Assembly (NCBI GenBank): GCA_002395965.1
Contig: DGVT01000013.1
Span: 6,362 to 26,755 of the forward strand
DNA: 20,394 nucleotides
Direction of reading: 5' to 3'
Origin: Porphyromonadaceae bacterium UBA4277
GTDB lineage: Bacteria; Bacteroidota; Bacteroidia; Bacteroidales; Muribaculaceae
The notes below the pieces were generated by a model. It worked only from the letters and a program-made list of their open reading frames with translations. It was not told where the DNA came from and did no database searches. Below are positions 7,482 through 15,333 of this stretch, piece by piece. The position numbers were made by a program, and so were the translations under genes. Position 1 is the stretch's first letter. Every line of letters begins with the position of its first letter.

Positions 7482-8541
7482 TGTGGGTGTGGATTGTGAT
7501 TTTGGAGAAGTAGGTTGATTTGTCGTCGGTGGTGCCTCGCTGCCATGTGTAGGCTCCCGGGTAGATGAGTTCGAGTCGCTTGCTCACCTGCTCCAGCCCT
7601 ATGCCGCTGCCGCTCTTGTCGTTGTCGCGCTTGGGGTAGTAGGTGTTGGTGATGCAGCAGCTCACCACTCCATCGTTCTGGTCGAGCTCGATGGAGATGT
7701 TGCCGTTGCCGTTGGGCGAGATGCCGTGTTTGAAGGCATTTTCGATGAGTGAGATGAAGATGAGCGGCGCTATGGGTGTGGCATCGTCGTCGGCAACGTT
7801 GATGCGTGTGTCGATGGTCACTCCGCTGGTGACGCGTATCTTCATCAGTTCGATGTAGTTGCGCATAAACTCCACCTCTTTATATAGTGGCACGAATGGT
7901 TGCCGGTTGTCGTAGAGCACATGCCGCAGCAGTCGCGATAGCTCTTCGACGGCAGTCTGTGCCTTGTCGGTGTCGAAGGCGATGAGCGCATAGATGTTGT
8001 TGAGCGTGTTGAGCAGGAAGTGCGGGTTGAGCTGGTTGCGCAGGTTGCTCAGCTCGGCCTTGGTGCGGCTTTGCTCGGCGGCATGGCGTGCCTCCTCGAT
8101 GTGTTGCCATCGGCGACTCATGCTCACCGACAGGCTCAGTCCCACCACCATCACCATCGACAAGGTGTTATAGAACAGCATGTGGAAGCGCGGCGGCTTG
8201 TGGCGAACCGGTCCGCCGGGACCAGACTGCGGGCTGGAGTTGACGATGGCGTTCATCAAGTGCCACCACTCAATCATGAATGCTAAGCACATGGCTATGG
8301 CCATAATGTTGATGATGAAGAATGCCTTTTTGCGGTCGCGGAAGTAGAAGCGCGGGATGAGCCACAAGTAGTTGATGTAGAAAAGAATCATGTAGCTCAG
8401 CGGGCCGCCTAATCCGCGCAGGAAGCGTGCACTCATCATGTTGCCCGTGTCGTTGGGGTGGTAGAACAGTAGCGGGAAGAACAGCACTATGCCCCAGCAC
8501 AGCACATGGATTATCAGTTCGCGTCGTGAAAATTTTGCCAT
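7453..8541 (-). CDS. LytS-type sensor histidine kinase
   Basis: A 362-residue membrane sensor kinase of the His_kinase (PF06580)/LytS class. Four membrane segments lie at about 10-27, 47-63, 73-90 and 121-140, with little extracytoplasmic sequence except a Pro/Gly/His-rich loop at about 102-120, so it may sense something within or close to the membrane. A short coiled coil (about 145-168) leads to the phosphorylation site QLNPHFLLNTLNNIYAL with H174. The ATPase domain carries the N-box ENAFKHG (N268) and the GSGIGL box (311-316). It is first in a two-gene operon with the LytTR regulator and has a good promoter 20-50 bases upstream. The signal is unknown. Confidence 0.95.
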   Translation of the reverse strand: MAKFSRRELIIHVLCWGIVLFFPLLFYHPNDTGNMMSARFLRGLGGPLSYMILFYINYLWLIPRFYFRDRKKAFFIINIMAIAMCLAFMIEWWHLMNAIVNSSPQSGPGGPVRHKPPRFHMLFYNTLSMVMVVGLSLSVSMSRRWQHIEEARHAAEQSRTKAELSNLRNQLNPHFLLNTLNNIYALIAFDTDKAQTAVEELSRLLRHVLYDNRQPFVPLYKEVEFMRNYIELMKIRVTSGVTIDTRINVADDDATPIAPLIFISLIENAFKHGISPNGNGNISIELDQNDGVVSCCITNTYYPKRDNDKSGSGIGLEQVSKRLELIYPGAYTWQRGTTDDKSTYFSKITIHTHNDNNQMRNS

Positions 8542-8560
8542 AGTAGTTCAAATTAATGCC

Positions 8561-8591
8561 CAAAGATAATAATCACTTTGGTTTTACGCAA
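8561..8591 (-). promoter_or_regulatory. Promoter of the kinase/regulator operon
   Basis: On the minus strand TTG (8591-8589), 20 bases, then TATCTTTG (8568-8561), an exact match to the Bacteroidetes -33/-7 pattern. It lies 19 bases before the kinase ATG. Confidence 0.65.
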
Positions 8592-8730
8592 GTTCAATCT
8601 ACTTTTAGCCGAAAATAATAGAGGTTTATCACTATTTTGCCGATGAACCGGTGGGAGTGCAGCCGCGTGCGTTCCCGTTTGTCGTGGTTTTTCTTTCGTC
8701 GTGACTTTTCGTTCGTCGGGATTTTTCTTT

Positions 8731-8831
8731 CGTCGGGATTTCAAATCCCGACGGGCTTAGTAGCGGATTTTTAATCCGCTAAGGGATTATAAATCCCTTG
8801 ACTCAATGCTGGCGGATTACAAATCCGCCAG
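8731..8831. repeat. Array of four palindromes sharing a GGATT-N(1-3)-AATCC core
   Basis: Four consecutive perfect palindromes: 8731-8753 (11-base arms starting CGTCGGGATTT, 1-base centre), 8761-8781 (arms TAGCGGATT, 3-base centre), 8781-8799 (arms AAGGGATT, 3-base centre) and 8809-8831 (arms CTGGCGGATT, 3-base centre). The inner GGATT/AATCC is constant while the outer bases differ in each and are matched on the other arm. A decayed relative follows (about 8843-8861). GTCGGGATTT-like half copies lie just before (about 8715-8735). The function is unknown; a REP-like or structured RNA element is possible. Confidence 0.8.
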
Positions 8832-9036
8832 AACAGATGAACAGGTGGAAATTCGCCAGAGCAGGTCTATAATTGCTGATGTCAAATGGGCGGAACCTAA
8901 ACTTGCTCTTAAGATTATTTAACTAATGGTTTTGGGGGGCGGGTAATCGCTGAATTGATGCGGAATGTGGTAATTTTATGCACGTTACTGCAAGCGGACA
9001 TATACAGAAATGTTGATAAATTTTCACTATAAAATT

Positions 9037-9067
9037 TTGGCAGTTCATTTAATCAGTTGTAAATTTG
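9037..9067 (+). promoter_or_regulatory. Promoter of the large secreted-protein gene
   Basis: TTG (9037-9039), 20 bases, TAAATTTG (9060-9067): exact spacing and consensus of the Bacteroidetes primary sigma factor. It implies a 5' leader of about 130 bases before the ATG at 9204, long enough to carry regulation, although I see no known riboswitch. Confidence 0.6.
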
Positions 9068-9203
9068 GACGCTTTATTTAATGCCATAAAATCTTAGAGG
9101 ATTTATAAACGATTTATTTACAGGAAAATAGATTTTGGTGGCAAGAGTATGATATTGTATTTTGTGGAATGCTTAGCTGATTATTAACCAAACATTTACA
9201 CAT

Positions 9204-12200
9204 ATGAAACACAAACAATTAAGATTATTATTAACCTTCATGCTCGTGGCCTTGGCTATCCCCATAGCCCAAGCCGAAACAGCGGATGTAGGTGGTTCGT
9301 CTACTACAAACACAGTGCCTTTGAATGGCATGTACGGAGATTATGGATACCATAGTCAGATGGTTTATTCACAAACCACATTAGAAGAAGCAGGTTTGCC
9401 AGCAGGAGCAAAGATTACTGCAATTACCTTTTATGCTAATGGTAATATCAGTGCATCAAGTGGTTCTGAAAACAACCCTTTAACAATTAAGTTGGGGCAA
9501 CCTGATGGCACAACATTATCTAGTTTTCTTACCGATGGATTAACAACAGTGACAACAACTGGTAATATTTGGTCTGGTAACACATCGGTTACTTTAGAAT
9601 TCGACAGCGAGTATTCTTATGATGGTGGCAATCTTTTGATTGATGCATCATGGTCAAGAAACTCAAATGGTAAATATGGGTCTGTTTATTGGTTAGCTTC
9701 ATCTGCAACAGGTGCTTCACGCTATGCTAATAATAATAGTTCAGGTGTAGAACAAAGTTCAACAACAGGAAATTATTTGCCCAAAATCACTTTCACTTAC
9801 GAGGCAGGTTCAGTAGAACCAGTTACTTCAGGTGAAGTATTAACTACAAATTTGGAATTCAATACTTATGCTGGTGTTGCAAAGACTGATGTTGTCTCAA
9901 TAAAGAACACTGGTAATCAGCCTTTCACTCCTACGTTCAGCGCTCTTAATGCTCCATTTAGCATTGAGGCAGCTACCGAGATACCTGCACGTCAAACTAA
10001 AGATTTCATTGTTACCTACAATCGTGCAACAGTTGGTAGTGACAATGCTACACTTGTAGTTACAATTAATGGTGAATCTACAAACGTAACCCTCTCTGGT
10101 AATGCAGCAGAGGCTCCTAAAGAGGTGACTGTAGCAGAAGATGGAACTCCTCAAGCCAAACCAATTCCTATTGAGGGTACTTATTTTGATACTCAAGGTG
10201 CATATGGCCAAATCATTTATGACAAGAATGATTTAAGTCTTCTTGCAGGACATAATATCACAAGTGTTAAATTCTATTCAGGCACAACATTTAACGAATC
10301 AAATATTGGTGGTACTGTCCTTGAGGTTTATTTAATGGAGACAGACTATGATGAAATGCCTGGTGAATACGTTTCACAGCCTTTGAGCTTTGATGGCTCT
10401 CCATTAGGTGAATACACAGTTGTTGGTGGTGAGACTGAATTGGCATTCAACTTCTCAACTCCATTTGCTTATAGTGGCAATATAAATCTTGCTGTTCAAG
10501 TAAGAGTAAAGACTGCTTCTCCAACATCGCATAGCACTCGTTATCAAGCCATTAACTGGTATGGAAAAACATTGGCAGATAGAATTAGTTATGCCGGAAA
10601 TGTTGGAAATAAATCTGGAGGAAACACCTTCTTTCCCAAGACCACATTTGGATACGAGGACAGCGAGACTCCAGCCACTCCCGTTATCACCGTTGATCCT
10701 GCTACTGTAGAGGCTTTCAGCACCGAGGTTGGTACTCCTGTAACTGCTACTGTTAACGTTACCGGTGAGAACCTGACCGACGCTATCACTGCCACTGTCA
10801 GCGGCGATGATGCCTTCAGCGCAGTTCTGGAAAATGGTGTGGTAACCATCACTTATAACCCCGCTGCTGCCGGCAATCACACTGCCACGCTCACTCTCTC
10901 GAGCACCGGCGCCGAGGATGTGACTATAGCTCTCAATGGTACCGCTACCGCTCCCGCGGTTGACTATGCTGTGACCATCAGCGACAACTCAGGTGCACAC
11001 AACTATGGTAACGTATTGGTTAACAGCTCAAATGTTTGGACCCTTACTATTACCAACAATGGTACACAGGCTGTTACTCCTACCCTGAGCGGTATTGAGG
11101 CTCCGTTCTCAACCACCTACACCGCTGCTCCTCTTGCAGCCGGCGAAAGCGCAACCATTAGCATTAACTATGCTCCCACCGAGCTTGGTGAACACAGCAA
11201 CACCATCACCATCTCGTTCCCCGAGGCCGGTGATGCTATCGCTGCTTACACTTGCGAACTGACCGGTAAGGCTGTTGAAGAGTCGCCCGAACCAAGCGGT
11301 GACGATAATGAGGTGGTTAAGTTGGTTACTGTTGACAAGCGCAGTATCTATGAGCCCAACTTCATTGACACTGCCAACGGCAACACCACTCCCCAGCAGC
11401 TCAACTGCTATGACATGCGATTCAAAATGGCTCAGCCTGACGATCCCGCCAAGAAGATCAAGGCCGGCGACCTGCGTCCGGGTAACAACCTGTTTGAGTT
11501 CTACGCAATCGACGACTATGGCACAGAGTTCCGTTTTGCCACTATTAACCTCTTTGCCGAGGGTCAGCCTTCGAGCAATCCGTCGGTTAATGCAATGGAT
11601 GCTCCCATCAAGGTGACTCCTTCGGTTGAATACTACACCGAGGATGGTATGCCCGTGCATCCCAGCTATTCGCACAACACCACTCTCAACTACACCGAGA
11701 AGATCTACAACGACATTAACGAGCTCGTTGACCTTGAAGGTGTGATTGACTATGTGAACGACACTTGGTCGGCCAATACAGCCACCAACTCTCACCCCGA
11801 CCACTACAATTTCCAGATTCGTGGCGTGGGCCAGTATGGCGATGTTTTAACTTCACTTACTGCTGAGTATGTGAAAGAAAACACTGATGCATGGGGTTTC
11901 CATCCACCCGTAGGATGGGAATTTGGCATGTATGCCGGTCCAAACACAGAGGCAGATGGAAACGAAACCTTTTACTACTATGATCTCTACATCAAGAAGT
12001 CTTTCTTCGATGAGCGTGGCATTACCGGTCCTGTGACTGTGGTTGTCAACACCACCCTGTCGGGTAGCGGATTTAATGCCGATAACTACAAGGCCATGAG
12101 CGTGAATGGCGTTGAGCAGATTATCGCTAAGGAGGAGTTTAAGGACTACTCTTGGACAGTGCCTCTGTTGGATTCAATACCTGTAAACACTGCAGCTGAG

Positions 12201-13376
12201 CAAGTGCCTATGGGCGTAATTATCAGGTTGGTATCTACCGGTGCCGACTTCAACAGAACCCGTTACATCAATATCTACGGTGGTGGCACTGGTGTGAGCA
12301 ACATCGACACTGTTGGCATCTACAAGTCATCGATGAACGTGAAGGCCTACACCCAGAAGCAGGTTGACGAAGACACCGACCGCAGCCTCGTTGCCATGAA
12401 TGCCGGAGCACAAACCGATGTTAACGTTTTGGCCTATGCCGACCCTGCTGTTACTGGTTACAAATTATATAAGAACACCAGCGCTAGCACAACTGGCATT
12501 ACTCCTGATAATCACGTGGCATCCGCTAATCATGAATCTGATGGTGATTACTCTGTCAACAGTACTGGTACCTATAATGGCCGTTACGAGTTTGTCCGCG
12601 ATGAGTCGCTGGGTAACATCGACGGTATGTGGTTACCTATGTACCCAGCCACTGAAAACGAATATTACTTGCCTGTAACTGTTGCTAATGGTGTCGGTGA
12701 TGACGGCGTTGTTCGCTCTGAGGGCAACACCTATGGTTCGGCAATGCAGCAGGTAGAGAAGAACGGCTCGGTAGATTTCAGCTCAAGCAAGTGCTACAAG
12801 AGCGAGTTCACTTTCAAGCAGGATGGCGTGACCTATGCTGTCTATAACCCCGAGGTTGACCTGACAAGCGAATTACCGGCCGCAACAGGCTATCAGCTCT
12901 ATAACTACCGCTTGTGGGTTGATTATGATGACGAAGCTCCGGCATGGGACTTCGATGAGGACTTCAATTTGACTGCAAAGATGGATCGTCCTCTCTATGA
13001 AGGTAAAGACACTCACGTTGGCGGTGAGGGTGCTGTTGAAAGAAAGGATAATTGGGCATTCGTTGCTTCTAACGATTTGAACAATGTCAAGCTGGTTGCA
13101 CGCATGTATTACAAGAAGACCGGTACTGCAAGCCGTACAGCTCGTCCGACCGACAGCGACCGTCTCTACTACGTCGTAGAAAAGCAGATCGTGGTTCCAA
13201 TGAGCCAGATCATTACCGGCATCGACGACGTGAACATGAACGGTGGCAACAACGTGAGCAGCGTTACTTACTACAACATGACTGGTGCAATGTCGAGCAC
13301 TCCGTTTGAGGGTGTGAACGTGGTGGTGACTCGCTACACCGATGGCACTACTTCGACCAGCAAGATTGTGAAGTAA
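9204..13376 (+). CDS. Large multidomain T9SS-secreted surface protein
   Basis: A 1390-residue exported protein. Residues 1-24 are a signal peptide (cleavage after AQA). Two related modules follow at about 40-200 and 321-483, both with YG(Q/H)xxY, ITxxxFY and F...YSGN/YDGGNLLID patterns ending in FGYE or FTYE, suggesting jelly-roll domains. Three Ig-like domains of the Hydin/choice-of-anchor-D type lie at about 211-300, 493-582 and 589-690 (SIKNTGNQPFTP, LTITNNGTQAVTP). The remaining 640 residues are not recognised. The end (about 1337-1390) is a type A T9SS sorting signal: VSSVTYYNMTG, a turn, VVVTRYTDG and a final KIVK. No catalytic motif is evident, so adhesion or scaffolding is more likely than enzymatic activity. 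The first 485 codons are clearly more AT-rich than the rest, which suggests a mosaic gene. Confidence 0.87.
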   Translation: MKHKQLRLLLTFMLVALAIPIAQAETADVGGSSTTNTVPLNGMYGDYGYHSQMVYSQTTLEEAGLPAGAKITAITFYANGNISASSGSENNPLTIKLGQPDGTTLSSFLTDGLTTVTTTGNIWSGNTSVTLEFDSEYSYDGGNLLIDASWSRNSNGKYGSVYWLASSATGASRYANNNSSGVEQSSTTGNYLPKITFTYEAGSVEPVTSGEVLTTNLEFNTYAGVAKTDVVSIKNTGNQPFTPTFSALNAPFSIEAATEIPARQTKDFIVTYNRATVGSDNATLVVTINGESTNVTLSGNAAEAPKEVTVAEDGTPQAKPIPIEGTYFDTQGAYGQIIYDKNDLSLLAGHNITSVKFYSGTTFNESNIGGTVLEVYLMETDYDEMPGEYVSQPLSFDGSPLGEYTVVGGETELAFNFSTPFAYSGNINLAVQVRVKTASPTSHSTRYQAINWYGKTLADRISYAGNVGNKSGGNTFFPKTTFGYEDSETPATPVITVDPATVEAFSTEVGTPVTATVNVTGENLTDAITATVSGDDAFSAVLENGVVTITYNPAAAGNHTATLTLSSTGAEDVTIALNGTATAPAVDYAVTISDNSGAHNYGNVLVNSSNVWTLTITNNGTQAVTPTLSGIEAPFSTTYTAAPLAAGESATISINYAPTELGEHSNTITISFPEAGDAIAAYTCELTGKAVEESPEPSGDDNEVVKLVTVDKRSIYEPNFIDTANGNTTPQQLNCYDMRFKMAQPDDPAKKIKAGDLRPGNNLFEFYAIDDYGTEFRFATINLFAEGQPSSNPSVNAMDAPIKVTPSVEYYTEDGMPVHPSYSHNTTLNYTEKIYNDINELVDLEGVIDYVNDTWSANTATNSHPDHYNFQIRGVGQYGDVLTSLTAEYVKENTDAWGFHPPVGWEFGMYAGPNTEADGNETFYYYDLYIKKSFFDERGITGPVTVVVNTTLSGSGFNADNYKAMSVNGVEQIIAKEEFKDYSWTVPLLDSIPVNTAAEQVPMGVIIRLVSTGADFNRTRYINIYGGGTGVSNIDTVGIYKSSMNVKAYTQKQVDEDTDRSLVAMNAGAQTDVNVLAYADPAVTGYKLYKNTSASTTGITPDNHVASANHESDGDYSVNSTGTYNGRYEFVRDESLGNIDGMWLPMYPATENEYYLPVTVANGVGDDGVVRSEGNTYGSAMQQVEKNGSVDFSSSKCYKSEFTFKQDGVTYAVYNPEVDLTSELPAATGYQLYNYRLWVDYDDEAPAWDFDEDFNLTAKMDRPLYEGKDTHVGGEGAVERKDNWAFVASNDLNNVKLVARMYYKKTGTASRTARPTDSDRLYYVVEKQIVVPMSQIITGIDDVNMNGGNNVSSVTYYNMTGAMSSTPFEGVNVVVTRYTDGTTSTSKIVK

Positions 13377-13880
13377 TTAAGAATTATGAATTATGAATTG
13401 GGCTGACGCCTTAGCTGATTCAGAATTATGAAGTATGAATTAATGTGAGTAAGATGAGAATTCACTCAGTAAATAAGTGCGTAAGCAGCTCCCCCTCTAA
13501 GTTAGAGGGGGCACGGGGGAGTGTGACCGAAGCAGTGGCACATATCAGAGATAAGGAGCCACGCTTTGCGTGGGAAATTTTCCAAATAATAAACAAATTT
13601 CCCCAAAGAGTATTTGTTTAATTTTGAATTAAATTATGATTAATTTCCCGCCGCCAGGCGGCCATTCCGCGGCGCTGTGCATGTCCGAAGGCGGTGCGGT
13701 TTTCGCAATGCACCGATGCACACACTCCCCCTAACCCCCTCTAACTTAGAGGGGGAGCTGGCGCGCCTGAGCAGCTACAGGGGAGCTGGCGCGACTTCGC
13801 AGCTACGAGCTACAAGTGGCTGACGCCTGAGGAATTAATAATGAGCAATTATGAATTGGGCTGAGGCCTGAGTAAATCAT
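13377..13880. repeat. Intergenic repeat copy C, with 40-base inverted arms
   Basis: Third copy, in the same orientation as A and B, starting immediately after the stop codon of the 1390-residue protein gene. The core is 13486-13760 with inverted arms at 13486-13525 and 13721-13760. Internally it agrees with copy B more closely than with A (same GACCGAAGCAGTGGCACATATC junction). The GAGCTGGCGCG tandem follows (about 13755-13805). The opening octamers seen in A and B are missing; GAATTATGAATT repeats lie on both sides. Confidence 0.8.
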
Positions 13881-13893
13881 AATTCAACAGCCG

Positions 13894-13930
13894 AAAAGGG
13901 CTGGCGCTATGATGGCGCCAGCCCTTTTTT
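13894..13930 (+). terminator. Strong intrinsic terminator
   Basis: Fourteen-base perfect arms (13894-13907 and 13915-13928), a 7-base loop, and a T-run. It is the first clear terminator after the 9204 gene, so that transcript would read through the whole of repeat copy C. Confidence 0.8.
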
Positions 13931-13970
13931 GATGGGGTGGAGTGGAGGTTGATGCGGTGCTATGGGCTAC

Positions 13971-14002
13971 AAAAAAAGCCGGCTCAACCGTGCCGGCTTT
14001 TT
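13971..14002 (-). terminator. Intrinsic terminator of the Q-rich/TerB operon
   Basis: Arms AAAAAGCCGGC and GCCGGCTTTTT around an 8-base loop; on the minus strand it is followed by seven Ts. It lies 20 bases after the TerB-like gene and converges with the terminator on the other strand. Confidence 0.8.
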
Positions 14003-14021
14003 GAGGTAGTGGGGCATCACT

Positions 14022-14396
14022 TTATGTGAGCGACTTGAGCCATGTGTTGAGTGCTTCGCGCTCGGCTGGGTGCTCCATGCCGTCGGCCATGATGATGCGC
14101 TGTATGTAGTTGGCCAGTGTGACGACTACGGCCTGACGGTCGGCTGCTGTGGGCATGAGCTGCAGCAGCGATTTGGTGTCGTTGATCACCTCGGAGAGTG
14201 ATACCGGTTTCTGCCAAATCTGGTCAAAGATGTTCTGTACATCGCTCACCGGTCCCACCTGTGCCAGACGGTTCTTGTAGTTCTCGATAAACTGCCGTTC
14301 GGCGGCCGAGTAGTTGCCGTCAACGCTTGCAAAATAGAGGCCTGTCTTGGCAGCCAGTCTCACCACTTGTTCTATTGCTTGATAATTCTGTTCCAT
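14022..14396 (-). CDS. TerB-like cytoplasmic protein
   Basis: A 124-residue, mostly helical protein with no signal peptide. It has two matching acidic motifs, VDGNYSAAERQFIENY (D26, E33) and ADGMEHPAEREAL (D105, E112), one at each end of the helical core; such paired Asp-Gly...Glu sites define the TerB/DjlA-N fold, which binds metal. TerB-family proteins are tied to tellurite resistance and stress complexes, but no other ter genes are present, so that role should not be assumed. It lies 22 bases after the Q-rich gene on the same strand and shares its terminator, so the two are almost certainly co-transcribed and may act together. Family assignment is by motif pattern. Confidence 0.75.
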   Translation of the reverse strand: MEQNYQAIEQVVRLAAKTGLYFASVDGNYSAAERQFIENYKNRLAQVGPVSDVQNIFDQIWQKPVSLSEVINDTKSLLQLMPTAADRQAVVVTLANYIQRIIMADGMEHPAEREALNTWLKSLT

Positions 14397-14418
14397 AGTG
14401 AAAAATGTGTGAGGGTTA

Positions 14419-15180
14419 TTAGCGTTGGTAGTTCATTGAGTTACTTGCCATGTTGATGACCGAGATCACTCCCTTGGCCACATCGCTCAGCTGGTTATAG
14501 TCGGGCATGGGTGGCAGTGGTCCCGTGGGCTGCTGGTTCTGATACTGTGTGGACTGCTGTTGCTGTGCCTGTGTGCTGTGCTGGAAGCGTCCCTGCTGGG
14601 CCTGCTGCGTGGGCTGTTGCTGCTGCTGGTAGCCGGCCGGCCGGTTGGCCTGCTGCTGTGTCTGGCTTGCAGCCGACTTTTGGAAAGTCTTGTAGTTGCC
14701 TGCGGCAGCTTGCTGCGGCTGTTGTCCGTAGGGCTGCTGCTGGTAGCCTTGCTGTGGGTAGCCCTGCTGGTAGCCTTGCTGTGGGTAACCCTGCTGATAG
14801 CCCTGCTGCGGGTAACCTTGCTGGTAGCCTTGCTGCTGAGGATAGCCTTGCTGCGGGTAACCCTGCTGGTAGCCCTGCTGTGGGTAGCCCTGCTGGTAAC
14901 CTTGCTGCTGTGGGTAGCCTTGCTGCCCGTAGGGCTGCTGCTGGAACCCTTGCTGCTGGAAGCCCTGCTGCTGGTAGCCCTGTTGCATTTGCTGCTGCAT
15001 CTGTGGGTTGTTGGCGCCGAGCTTGTTGAGAACCGAACCTAACATTCCGCCTAATCCCTGTTGCTGCTGTGGGTAACCCTGCTGGTAAGGCTGCTGATAG
15101 CCTTGCTGCGGGTAGCCGTAGGGATTTTGGGGCTGGGCGGCATGTGAGGCCGCTTCAATGATGTTTTTGAATAGTCCCAT
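14419..15180 (-). CDS. Prion-like Gln/Gly/Tyr/Pro-repeat protein
   Basis: A 253-residue protein of very low complexity. It starts with a short amphipathic helix (MGLFKNIIEAASHAA), then a Q/G/Y/P block (21-41), a small hydrophobic segment (GLGGMLGSVLNKLG, 42-55), and a long block (67-157) built of GYPQQ and GYQQ units. A Gln-rich stretch follows (171-218), and then a more ordered C-terminal helix (YNQLSDVAKGVISVINMAS). There is no signal peptide, so it is probably cytoplasmic or held at a membrane by the N-terminal helix. The composition resembles yeast prion domains such as Sup35, so self-assembly or condensate formation is plausible; this is inference. The repetitive DNA invites copy-number change. 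It is first in an operon with the TerB-like gene and divergent from cmk. Confidence 0.85.
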   Translation of the reverse strand: MGLFKNIIEAASHAAQPQNPYGYPQQGYQQPYQQGYPQQQQGLGGMLGSVLNKLGANNPQMQQQMQQGYQQQGFQQQGFQQQPYGQQGYPQQQGYQQGYPQQGYQQGYPQQGYPQQQGYQQGYPQQGYQQGYPQQGYQQGYPQQGYQQQPYGQQPQQAAAGNYKTFQKSAASQTQQQANRPAGYQQQQQPTQQAQQGRFQHSTQAQQQQSTQYQNQQPTGPLPPMPDYNQLSDVAKGVISVINMASNSMNYQR

Positions 15181-15333
15181 AGTTTTGAGTTTTGGATGTG
15201 GTTAAAAATGTTGTTTAATTTTCGGCTCTAAGGTAGAGATTTTTTTTGTGCTTACCAAGAAAATGGGCGAAAATCGCTCAAAGTAGGGAAAAATGTAGTA
15301 ACTTCGCAAAAAAAATAGACCTCTCAAAGTATA

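Larger units (their letters stand above)
8542..9203. other. Gene-free divergent intergenic region
   Basis: A 662-base stretch between the divergent kinase operon and the large secreted-protein gene. It holds the kinase promoter (8561-8591), the four-palindrome array (8731-8831), a G-rich patch around 8934-8944, and the promoter of the 9204 gene (9037-9067). I find no credible gene in it. Confidence 0.7.

Noticed and set aside
14022..14396. Tellurite resistance operon
   Set aside because: Only a TerB-like fold is present; no terA, terC, terD or terE relatives are in the window.
14511..15042. Long plus-strand open frames opposite the Q-rich gene
   Set aside because: They are Leu/Ala/Gly repeats produced by reading the GYPQQ tract backwards; the minus-strand gene has a start, an operon partner and a terminator.
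14560..15120. Possible CRISPR or direct-repeat array
   Set aside because: The repeats are contiguous, in frame and coding; there are no unique spacers.
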